Of a stretch of 64,000 bases of DNA, positions 53,631-64,000 are shown one piece after another. Below the pieces are notes generated by a model. The model was not told the DNA's origin. It saw only the letters and a program-made list of their open reading frames with translations, and did no database searches. Positions within the stretch are counted from its first letter, which is position 1. Every line of letters starts with the position of its first letter. Both the position numbers and the translations under genes were made by a program. The stretch comes from Entomortierella parvispora (Eukaryota > Mortierellomycota > Mortierellomycetes > Mortierellales > Mortierellaceae): NCBI GenBank assembly GCA_963573315.1, contig OY752145.1, positions 1,612,001 to 1,676,000 of the forward strand, given 5' to 3'.

Positions 53631-55133
53631 ACTCCCATCTCATCTCATCCTCTCCACGACACACGCATTCCTTCATCCCTTCCCTCGCATCCATCCTTCT
53701 TTTCGTCCTAATTTCCATTTCGTCTCCTGTCTTTGTCCTCCTCGACCTCCATCCATACCTCTTGCAACGACTCCGGGGGCTGAGACCATCTCTGTTCCTT
53801 TTCCTTTGGTCCCTTCCTCTGTTTGGCCCAGCCCTTCTCTGCGTGTCTTTTTGTGCCTGTCTTTGTCCGTCTCTGTCCTTGACCTGACCTGGCCTGACTT
53901 GACCTGGCTTGACTAGAGCCAAACACGCGCGCACTCTTTTCCTCTTTCTCATCCTCTCTCTGATTCATCTGCTGCATCGCTGATCACACCCTTCCTCGCT
54001 CCGTCCACCCTCCTCCTGCCTCTGCACCAACCCCGGTTTGACTCACCCGCACTTTTCCTTGAGCCTCTCTCTCTCTGTCTCGCTTGCGCTCTCTCTCTCT
54101 TTCTCTCTATCTCTCTCTCTCTCTCTTTCTCTATTTGTTTTTGCAGGGTCCTCCCTTCCCTTCCTTCCATTTCGCCTTCTAGTCGACTTATCGCAACCTC
54201 GCACTTCCAATCAAAAGGTATATTATTGTCCTTTGTAGCCATCGATAATGGCCCATGGTGTCAATCGTGTTTCTCCTCTCTTTCTCGTTCACTTTTAGCT
54301 TTTCTATTTCACTCTCATCCTCTCTTCCACTCTCTCTCTGTATGTCTGCCCCTCTTTTGCTCACTTGTCCACTCTCTCCTTCTTCACTCTCTTACACTCT
54401 CTTACACACGCACCTTCTCTCTTTCTCTTCTTTTACTCTCTCTCTTACTTTCTCTCCCTCTCTCTCCCTCCCTCCCTCTTTCTCACCCACACTCTCGCGC
54501 ACATTCCCTTCCTGGCCGCACTCGACTCCTTGTGTGGCCTTTTCTTGCTTTTACCGACCTGTGGTTGCTCCTTTCCTGCCTTCGCGCCTGCTCGCTTGCC
54601 TTCATTTTCCTTCCCTTTCTTTGTTTCTTCCTTGCATTTGCATTAATGCGTCTAGAAGAACGCCTCTCAGTACCGACTCCACTCCACTTCACTCCGGTCA
54701 TTTTTCCCTTTTCCTCTTGTCCTCTGTCCGTGTTGCTCACCGCGCGCAGTTGTCCGTCTGTTTTGTCACGGACGGCCAAAACAACAAAGCATTGATACGC
54801 ACAAACCGCAGAACTCACTTGCCTTCCTGCCTTCGCACGCTTTGCCCTGCCCATCTGCATTCCCTCCCTCCTTCCTCCCCCAGAATATCCCATCCAAGCC
54901 CATTGAGATCGGGATCATTAAGAACTCACTTTCCTAAACTCTACTTCTCCTTTACAGGCATCTTGGAACATTTTTCTGACCACAATCAACAATTGACTCG
55001 GGAAAAGTGATCACTTCCCCACAACTCCGTCTCCATTGCTATTACCTCCACTTGGCAAACCATCGTCCATTCTCCTCTTGTCAACTTTGCTACCACCTTC
55101 TTTACCGCGGCTGATTTGATCAACATCCTGGAC

Positions 55134-58100
55134 ATGGCCCCAACGCCGTCCTCTCACCCAGCCACAGCCTCCGATGCTTCTCAGGAGAGCTCACAGCGTC
55201 AGGGAATCTTTCAACGACGACCGCGTTTCCTGCGAGCCATCACCTCGCCCGTGCCCGCACCAAGAGAGTCTACCCTGGCATCACACGACGCGGTCCTGGC
55301 AACACAAAACGCGTCCATGGACCACACGTCGCCGTTGGCTGCGACCATCTCTTCAAACAACACTCTTCCAACAACAACGCTGGTGTCCTCGGTCGCCTCA
55401 TTCCAGGAAGCATCCCAATCACCACGCGCCGTTCGACCACAGCTGCATCCCATCCAGATGGATCATCCATCAGCAGCAGACTCGCCGTTGAGGTCGTTTT
55501 CGACCTCGTCTGTACATCAGTCTTCATTCTTGCCCGGGAGATCTGCATCAGCAGCCCTACCTCCGACACAACAGTCCAAACATCCGGTGACTGAGACACT
55601 GAAGGACAAGGAACACCGGTGGTCCAAGGGTCTGCGCCTGAACTGGATGCCGGGTCTCGGCAATGGCCATCCAAGCTCGGGATTGGATTCCAGGTAAGGG
55701 AAGGTGGCCAGGCTGGATTTGTCTTGAACTGTCTCTCTCTTGTTTGATTCCTTCACATTTCCGGTTGTTTATTGTCTACTGCACTTGGGATGGGAGGGAT
55801 AGAAGGGGTGTTGTTTATTGTGTTCAACGGCATTACGAGAAGAATTGGAACGGATAATCAAATTAGACCAAAAAAAGCTTGTTTTGCCGTGCCTTGCAGG
55901 AATACAGTAGCATGGTGGCTGCAGGTGGGCAAATGGTGACCAAGCCATGACTTTTATATATTGCAGGATGTAGCATGACCATGCCTTGAGAGGGTGTGCG
56001 AGAGAGAAAGGCAAGCAGAGAGAGGCAAACAGACAGACAGAGAGAGACAGCATTGTGAGAAAGTACCCTTGAACATACCTTGGAGGAAGAAGGGAAAAGA
56101 GCCAGAGAGAAAGAGAGGGACCGATCGATTGGTCGCTTTCGGTCGGTTTCAGTTTGCTTTTTTCTACCTGGTCATCGACACTGTGTTCTCTTTTATCTTT
56201 GTACCACTTCACCCTTTTACCCTTTTCTTTTTCTTGACCTTCGCCTATCCTCGTTCTCTCTTGTGTATTCACACTTTCGCCACCCCATCCGTGCACATAC
56301 ACATTCCTGCACCCCCCCCATCTTGGCTCGTAACGCTTATCCTCTCTTTCCACCATTACAACCACCACCCTTAGATCCTCACACAAGTTTATACAGCGAC
56401 GCAAGTCCGAAGGAACCGGTCTGCGGATATCAAGATCGGACCAAGGACCCGAACCAGCGACCTCAGGACCCAGTCTAGGTTTGGCCCCAGTCTCTATCAC
56501 TGGAAAGTCTTTCTCCCGTGGCACCAAAGGCGGGATCGAGACCAGTGTAGACCAGCTCAAGGTCAGCGAGGCCAGGACCCGTCGTATCTCAGACTCGGGA
56601 CTCAGCACCTCCTCTTCTTCCAGGCTCTCTGGCACAGCCCTTGCGGAGCGCCTCTCGGGATTTGCGCAGACAGTGAGGGGACTCAGCCGCTCCTCCTTCT
56701 CGACCCAGGGACACGCCTCTCCCACCACCATGACCTCCAACTCGACTTGCTCCACCCCAGGATTCTCACCCCAGTGCTCTTTCGAGCACGAGCCCGCCTA
56801 TCGCTCCAACAACAACTCCTCGGTCGACTGCGGAAAGCTTGAGTACGACTCATGGGACGAGTTTCTTTTGCACTACCGTCAGGGCCGCTTCCCCTCGGAT
56901 GCGCCAGCACCCAAACCCAAAAATGCTCCCGGTCCTTTTCCTGTCCCACCTTATGTCAAGTCTAAAGTAGCCAAGGAGAGTCTGACCTATCTTGGAGCGC
57001 CATTACCACCCCAAGAAGAGAAGCGGCTTCGTGCTTTGTATAGCTTCCAGATTCTTCAAACTGGGGTTGACCAGAACTTTGAACGGATCGTGCAACTAGT
57101 GGCAACTGTCATGGGCGTTGGTGGTTGTATTATCTCGCTCGTTGACTATGATCAGGTCTCGATCAAAGCGCAGCATCCACCGGGCATGCTGGAGGTCCCT
57201 CGTGAGAACTCTTTCTGTAGCCATACGATCCTTCGATCCGTGGACGACCCGCTGGTTATCTTGGACACCCAAAAGGATTGGCGATTCAAGAACCATCCGG
57301 CGGTTGTATCAGATCCTTTTATTCGATTCTACGCAGGCTCGCCACTGACAACCTCGGATGGACTTAATATTGGATCGCTCTGCTTGATAGACCCTTCTCC
57401 ACGAACAGAGTTTTCTGAGCGAGAGAGGCAGCTCTTGATCGACTTTGCGGCTGTTGTCATGCGAGAGATGGAGCTATGGAACGATCAAGTACAGCTTTGT
57501 GTCAGAAATCGTATGATGAGGGATGTGACCCGTTGGGTGAGAGGCTGCTTGGACATGACAAAACCAGACATGAACATGAATCAGGAGACACAGGACAACT
57601 TGCATACAGATGGACAAGGTAGTCACCCACTCGAGAATCAACCTTTCTCGTTGCCGTCAGACATGTCTGCCTCTTCATCAGCCACGTTGACTACCACATC
57701 CTCTGAGAATGCCTTATTGGATGGACCAGCATTGATTTCACCCCCAATCGAACCCGTATTCCCAACACCGTCCGGATCCCCAACTCTACTCTCTTGCACT
57801 TTAGGAGCTACTAAAGCCGCAGTGACATCGCCCACAGCATCTGTTTCTTCTTCCGGCAATCCCCTTCAGGATAAGGCTTTCCCCGCAGCCTGCACCCTTA
57901 TCCAGGCAACATTGAATGTCGATGCAGTGTATCTGGTACAGGCATCAGCAAGCCAATCCGTAATCCCACCGACAGGCTCTTCGATCGTTTGGAATTATTT
58001 GGACGCTGCAGGACGGCGTAAGGGGTCCGTGGGTGTTGTGAAAGGAGGACACATTATGGATGATATACCAAACACTACTCTCGTCAGTTTAGCGTCCTCC

Positions 58101-61100
58101 AAGAAAGTCCCAGGAGACTCAGGATTGCCCGTGCTCGATGACAAACTACAGTATGCCAAACGAGATGGATCATCATGGGTATGCACAGACGAAGGTTGTA
58201 GACCTCATCGTCTTGGAGATGCGCTTTTAGACGCTGTGGAGCCAGTGTGGGATAGAGATTTACCAGTCATAAGAGAGATGCTTCAGTACGTCCGACAGGA
58301 AATTACCGCGCCTGCTCGTCGACCTGGTCAACACAGTCTTTTTGCGTATTCTCATGGAGAAGATACTTTTGAAGATGGATGGTTTGGTCCAGCATCGCAG
58401 CACGTCAAGGATCCTAGGAAACGAAAGCTTCTCTGCCACACATTTCAAGGAACTTTGCGGGAGCTATCCTCTGGAAAGCACTCACCCTTCCAATCAGGTG
58501 TCATTGTTCCTATCCTTGGGCCCATCACCCCAACCGGCAACACTATCGCGGATGAGGAGCCTTGGGCGTATTTCGTCATTCTTTCATCCTCCCGCACTAA
58601 GCAATTCTCATTCCACGAACGAATCTACCTCAAGAACTTTGGATCCTGTCTGGTCACTGAAGTCATGAAGCGCAGGGTTGAAACTGCAGATAAGGCCAAG
58701 GGTACTTTCATTAAGAGGTGAGTGTTGCGGGCGGTGTCTATTCGTGATTGACATTCAACCATACATTTATTTACTCGACGATATTAATTTTTTTTTTGCT
58801 TTTAATGCCCAGTATCTCGCATGAGCTCCGGACGCCTCTTCACATCATTCTCGGGATCTTGGAATTGCTTTACGCCAACCCTGAGGAACCCCTGAGTGAA
58901 AATCAGTTGGCTATGGTGAACGCTGCAGAGGCCTCTGGAAAGTTTCTGGTTGGCACTATCACTAACATCATTGACTTGGCGAAACTGGACCCCGACAACT
59001 CAACGGATCAACGGAACATCCGTGGTGCAGCCTCCACGGCGCCTCAGGAGGAGGATGACGATGTTGTTTTGGATGAGATTGACATTCGAGAGTTGTGTGA
59101 AAAAGTTGCCGAGTCTATGGCGAAAGCCTGCACGAACAAAAACATTGTCATGATCCCATCCTGGACCAAGCCATCTTTAAGTTCACTGTCAAGCTCTGCT
59201 TCAGCTTCAGCGCCTGGCTCTGCAACGAGTCTGCCCAATTCCAGGATGAACGCCATCAAAGGAAACATCGGAGGCCTCTCGTCCGCAGAAGATTCACCTA
59301 CAGACGCGGCGAATGGGTTTGCAGCGATCAAACTTCCCTTGGACAGAAAGCCTATCCTTGAGCTCATGGTGGCTATGGATGAGCCCGATAGGGATCCTGA
59401 TCAAGATCAAGATACACACTGGAGTTTCTCACTTGACGTAACCCTGGTGACCCGCATTCTCTCACAGGTAGGTATCGAGGTAGTTGGGATACTTCGGCGA
59501 ACATGGAGAAAAAGAGTACGAGACTTATGCATCAAACCACTTTTTTTAATCTTGCTGCTCAATAGCTTGTCGAGAATGCCATCAAGTTTACAGCTGCAGG
59601 ATATGTTGAGCTCTCGGCAATCGAAGTGACCCACAACCTCGGAAACTTAAAACCACCCTATCCTGAGGCTAGGCCCATCTTGTTCACTGTTCGTGATACA
59701 GGAAAGGGTATCTCTGCAGATTTTGTGCAGTCGCATCTCTTTGAACGCTTTTCACAGGAAGATCCACTCCAGGTGGGAACGGGTCTGGGCCTGGCTTTGG
59801 TGAAGGAACTCGTCAAGAAACTCGGTGGATGGATGGAGGTTTGGAGCGAAGGCGTAGAGGGCAAAGGATGTGTGATCAAGGTACTCCTCTGGGCTACCCC
59901 TACCTCTCACCAAGCAAAGTCCCTCAAGGACATCCAAGGTCCCTGGCAAGAGATGTCCTGCAGATTCTTTACTGGGGAGTCGTCTGTGAGTTCGGACCGA
60001 CTCTTCAAGATCTTGGGAGAACGGATGATGGGACAACAATTGCTGATGAACGTAGAGCGAGGGGATGAGCAGGAAGTTGGCCCTGAGGACATGATGCGAG
60101 ACCTTGGAAATGACTCTCATTGTGACCTTTTGGTCATCAATGACGACATTATGCGACTGAAGACGTATCTGGCCCATTGGACCAAGTACCACTTTTCATG
60201 CAAGGCTGAAGGTGTTGAAGAGCCTGTGACACCGGTGCCACTCCTCTTTTTGTGTGCTCCACCGAATGTGAAGACTATCCAACAATTGGTAGACGACTAC
60301 CTGGAAACCCTAGTCGACTCGAGTCCCATCGAGAGGCCAGCCAACATTGTCATTATGACCAAGCCTATTGGACCCTTGAAGTTAGTTCAATGCCTTCGTG
60401 ATTGCTTCACCCCCGCCTGTTCTGATCAAGGACTTCAGACCCCGCATGGCTCACCTCGATTGTCGCCCATTCCCAACGGGAGCAGACCTCCTCCTCCTCC
60501 AATGTCCATGATTCGATCGGCCACCGTTCCTCATATCACGACTACCACTTTGGGCGTCAGTGACACCCGACTCTTGTCCGCTGGAAGCATGATCAAGCAA
60601 TCATTTGTGTTTCCTTCCATCGCTTCGGAAATGGTCTTTATTCCTCCCCACTCACCTGGAGGACTTGTCCTCCCACAGCGAAACACTCATCCTGCTCAAA
60701 GTCCAGTGTTGACTCCAGAGTGCGAAACGGGACTTCCCAATGACTCCGACTCGAACAGCAGTGTTGATAGCCATTTGAGTGAGCCTGTAACTCCCGGTCA
60801 GCAGAGTCAGGTTTCCGCTATGACGGACAGCACGGATCTTGATCGATTCAGGGCCGTTGCTGATGCTAATGGAAAAAAGAATCTTCAAACGCAACGATCG
60901 ATCCGCAATCTGCACATTTCAAGACCGGCTCGCCCGAGCCCTGTGTCGACTTCGACAACTGGGACTGCAACAGGTGGTTCGCCATTGCCGAGAGTGCTTA
61001 TTATTGAGGACAACATCACCAACAGGATGATCCTCCGTACATTTCTCAAGAAGCGAGGCATCGGAGTCGTCGAAGCCGAAAATGGAAAGTTGGGCGTGGA

Positions 61101-61598
61101 ACGTTTCCAGGAGGAGGTCTGGCGTCGACATGGCAAACAAGGATTTGAATTTGTCTTGATGGACCTGCAGATGCCTGTTATGGACGGCAATGTGGCGACG
61201 AAGCGTATCCGAGAATTTGAGCAAACAATGATTAAGGAGCACGGAGCGCGTGAGTTGAGCTCTGCTGGTTCTGGCTCACAGGATAACACCCGTGGATACC
61301 GATCAACCGTCATCTTTGCCTTGACAGGGCTTGCGGCCGATGAGGACAAGCGCCTGGCCTTTGAATGTGGAGTGGATGGTTACCTGACCAAGCCTGTCAG
61401 CCTCAAGGTGAGAAATGAAGAATCTCTTTTCGTGTTCCTGAAGACCTGCAACCCTTTTTTTTCTATACAACGGTGTATTAATGCAGCCAAACTACCTTCT
61501 CTTTTCTGTAGACCCTGGGTTCTCTCCTCTCTAGCTGCCGTCTGACTAATATTGAAGGACTGACGATCCGAGCACCAGCACTTCCAGCCCCTGCCTAA
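55134..61598 (+). CDS. Hybrid histidine kinase with GAF domain and receiver
   Basis: Five exons (55134-55693, 56375-58717, 58813-59467, 59566-61407, 61512-61598) join to 1828 aa. Residues 1-390 are disordered. A GAF domain lies at about 395-555 (ALYSFQILQTGVDQNFERIV, then IDPSPRTEFSERERQLL). A second, weaker GAF-like segment lies at about 700-960. The kinase core is complete: H-box SISHELRTPLH with His971, N-box LVENAIKFT (Asn1190), G1 DTGKGIS, F-box ERFSQED and G2 GTGLGLALV. A receiver follows, with acidic pair IEDN, phospho-acceptor Asp1719 in LMDLQMPVMDG, Thr in ALTGLA and Lys in YLTKPVS. Such fungal kinases feed Ypd1-type phosphorelays. No transmembrane segment is seen, so a cytosolic sensor is likely. 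The ligand is unknown. First intron 681 nt. Confidence 0.94.
55694..56374 (+). other. 681-nt first intron of the histidine-kinase gene
   Basis: GTAAGG donor and CCCTTAG acceptor; the frame is restored exactly (AG|A). Short open frames inside on the minus strand are not convincing. Confidence 0.6.
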
Positions 61599-61812
61599 AA
61601 CTTTTTTTTTCTGTTGTCATCTTCGATGGTGTTTACTCCTATTCGTTCGTTACTCTTTTTGCCTTTATGAATACCACTTTTTTTATTCCATATCCAGCTC
61701 TGATTTCACCTGTACTCTCTCCCTTCCTATTCTGTTTTTCTGTTTAATTTTGGCCGTAACCAACACTGTACAGTTTATCTCAATCCCTGCCTCCATTCTG
61801 CATTCGACCCCC

Positions 61813-61857
<45 letters not shown>

Positions 61858-61909
61858 TTCTCTTCTCCCTCACCTATTCTAAGAAAAAAAAGCGCCTCTG
61901 TACTCTGTA
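61599..61909. other. Convergent 3' spacer with C16 and (CT)n tract
   Basis: A C16 run (61808-61823) followed by about sixteen CT units (to 61855) between two convergent stop codons. No gene. Confidence 0.7.
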
Positions 61910-64000
61910 TCAATATATGCTGTTCTCTAGCGGGAGTTGTGACTGTGGCACACCAGTTGTAGCAGGAGACGACGATAGTGAGTTAGACTTTGATGAGCCC
62001 CAGAGACTCCAGCGCCGCTTCCTTTCCGATGTTGTAGGCGAGAGGGGCAAAGAAGGTGGTAGTGAAGAGACAGGGGACATTGGCGGGGAGGATAAGGGAG
62101 AGTTTTTGGAGGAGGAGGGGCTTGAGGAATGAGAGAGTGAAACAGGTATAGGAAAGAGGGTGCCGGCGGTGGTAGACGGTGAATGACTATTGCTGCGACC
62201 GCGGCCGCGGTCACCGGATGGAGAAGCAGAAGCGACTGCAATTGCGGTAGCGGCCGTCACAGAGGCGAGGCCGGCAGCGATCCCGGCTACGGTGTATTGA
62301 GGCGACGGGATCGAAGGACTCACGGCTACGGACGGGTTATTGTTAGACGGGGACGACGAAGGTGGCGAAATTAAAGAGCTGCGATTATCACCACCACTAC
62401 TGCCAGAGGAGGAAGGGGGGGATGTCATCTTCTTGGAACTAGGAGGCGAAGACAATTTGAGTAGACTGAATCGCTTTTGTCCTTGTCCTGACGTGACAGG
62501 AGGATGATTGATCTTGTTCAACGTCGCAAACCGGGCCGCATTCGCTTCTGCAGCCTCTGCAGCCGAGATCTCTGCCGCGCAGTATTGATCGTATTTTGGT
62601 TTCCAGATCCAAGAATTGCCCAATTGAGAGGAGCCCTGAGCGGCCGCCATCCGGTAGTACTTTGCAGACTGGTACATGTCCTTTTCAATACCGATCCCTT
62701 CATAGTAGCACAGTCCAGTCTCATTTTGAGAATCGGGGTCTCCCTGTAGTAAGCGAGAAAAAAAAACATGCAGAAATTGAATAAAAATGGGGTATAAAAC
62801 GAAGAGAAGGAAGCCGAGGCCTGCACTGTCTCCTCCTAATTCCTAACTTGTCGTCTCGACAAGCAATCGAGTAATATACACAGAAACAAATATCGTTACC
62901 AAATCGGCAGCAATCTTGAAGTAGGTAAAGGCCACGGATTTATCCTTTTGAACACCCCATCCTTTCAAAAAGGACATGCCAAGTTCATAAAGGGCCATCA
63001 CCAGCTCCTTACGTGCCATCACTGTAGCCGCCTTCCGATCCAGGCTTCCCATTCTCTTGAGAGCGCTCTGTTGCATTGGCTGATGTGTAGAGGGCGCCAC
63101 CTTTGATCCAGAGCCTAGTCTAGACTCTGATTTCTGTCCAGGCAAGAAACCCAATGACGACGGGGAGGTGGGTGAGGACGGAAGAGCTGACACAGGACTC
63201 TGTGGAACTGATGGGGATGATCCCTGTTGGTGCTGGTGCTGATGCTGGTGCTGGTGTCGTTGTGACCCAGGGATGGGGTGGAGTTCCTTGAGCTCCCCCA
63301 TCGCAAATTCCGCAGCGCGTTGCAAGTACACGATGGACTCGTTCGGATTGGCTTTACATCCCTGAGATGTGAAGAGTATAGAAATAAAGAGATTGCAAAT
63401 GTAAATAAAACAGAAATCCTGCAGGAAAAGCTTGGCATCCGAGGAACCATGAACTTACCCAACCGTGACGGAGAGACAACCCATACATCAATTGACCCAA
63501 CGGGTTCTCGGACTGGGCGGCCAGATAAAAGTAACGGGTCGCTTCTTCTAACTGATTGTTCTCGTGCAGCTCGATGGCTTTTTGGATATTGGCATCAACT
63601 TCAGCTTCCAGTTGTTGAGCCGGCGTCAGAATCTTGGGTGGCTGCTGCTGTTGCTGCTGCTCCTGTTTCGGTTTGGTGGGTACAGTTGATCGAGAGGTGG
63701 AGGTAGAGGAGGGTAGGATGATGGGGGCACTGACGAGTTTTCTTGTCTTCGCATCAACTTCTTTCTCCTTTGAATCCTTTTGTTCTCCTTGTCCTCGTCT
63801 TTCCTCTCGTCCATGAACTGGGGGTGGCTGCGTTTCATTGATACCCCCTTCTTCCTCCTCAAAGTACATGGTCGCCCTTGCCTTGTTGGGTTCGTTCGAC
63901 CTCCGGATCGTAGCTGTGATTATGGTGGTAGAAGATCCGCTCCGTTGAGGCACCATGGTCGAAGTCGGTCTCGAGCGAATCGTGGCCTTATCTTGCAGTA
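61910..64000 (-). CDS. Sel1-repeat (HCP-like) protein, 5' end outside window
   Basis: Three exons are visible on the minus strand: from the right edge to 63459, 63361-62900 and 62743-61910. The frame is open to base 64000, with an ATG at 63956, but the in-frame codons upstream of it suggest that the protein may start further out. Tetratricopeptide-like Sel1 repeats are visible: AIELHENNQLEEATRYFYLAAQ, LGQLMYGLSLRHGWGCKANPNESIVYLQRAAE (given as family landmarks: AxxxLG, GxG, A), LYELGMSFLKGWGVQKDKSVAFTYFKIAA and ETGLCYYEGIGIEKDMYQSAKYYRMAA. The closing LGNSWIWKPKYD is typical of the fungal Dsf2/Chs4-related Sel1 family. A Ser/Pro-rich tail of about 200 residues follows. Likely a scaffold; partner unknown. 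Confidence 0.85.

Larger units (their letters stand above)
51491..55133. other. 3.6-kb gene-free, repeat-rich spacer
   Basis: The longest spacer in the window. It contains a 13-bp minisatellite (52191-52258), a T26 run (52388-52413), ACAGAG-rich DNA (53180-53290), ATTC and ATCC microsatellites (53580-53630), and CT-rich DNA (54060-54500) that likely includes the long leader of the histidine-kinase gene. Long open frames between 53500 and 55010 arise from the pyrimidine repeats and are not credible genes. Confidence 0.6.

Noticed and set aside
53341-55010. Several overlapping Ser/Leu-rich frames
   Set aside because: Caused by CT-rich repeats; three overlapping frames are equally open.

Overview
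The window reads as nuclear DNA of a filamentous fungus. Genes carry several short GT-AG introns (mostly 80-160 nt, often with GTAAGT/GTATGT donors), code for typical eukaryotic housekeeping proteins, and are packed on both strands. Orthologue types that ascomycete yeasts usually lack (BZW/eIF5-mimic, DDX21-like helicase with a GUCT domain, HSPA12-like Hsp70, GPALPP1), together with polypurine/polypyrimidine-rich spacers, point to an early-diverging lineage, most likely Mucoromycota/Mortierellomycota (Mortierella-like). That lineage call is inference. All exon structures were read by eye from frame continuity and splice sites; total coding lengths were checked for divisibility by three.

Region 1-4163 is repeat and tRNA territory: the 3' end of a Ty3/gypsy-type retrotransposon with an identifiable 467-bp LTR, two identical tRNA-Phe(GAA) genes in inverted orientation, and between them a 460-bp non-autonomous DNA element with 48-bp terminal inverted repeats.

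Region 4164-24307: ribosomal protein eS7 (-), ethanolamine-phosphate cytidylyltransferase (+), GPALPP1-like protein (-), a Crz1-type C2H2 zinc-finger factor (-), a Tvp38/VTT membrane protein (-), an alpha-arrestin with PPxY motifs (-), a TM2-domain protein (-) and an unrecognised 506-aa protein (-).

Region 25564-38919 is rich in gene-expression factors: HSPA12-like Hsp70 (+), DDX21-like RNA helicase (-), RPB6 (+), TFIIH p62/Tfb1 (+), peptidyl-tRNA hydrolase 2 (-) and BZW/5MP (+). PTH2 and BZW are divergent across 312 bp.

Region 39880-51490: an unrecognised 96-aa protein (-), a THEM6-like thioesterase-fold protein (+), Hook (+), Prp18 (-) and Tpt1 (+) in a divergent pair, and a large Atg38/NRBF2-like protein (+).

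Region 51491-64000: a 3.6-kb gene-free, microsatellite-rich spacer, then a 1828-aa hybrid histidine kinase (+) and, convergent to it, a Sel1-repeat protein (-) that runs off the right edge. No operon logic applies. The recurring themes are RNA/transcription machinery, membrane traffic and lipid synthesis, and signalling. The least explained items are the TIR element with its CCGNCGACC array, a strong intergenic hairpin at 31093-31127, and the two unrecognised proteins.
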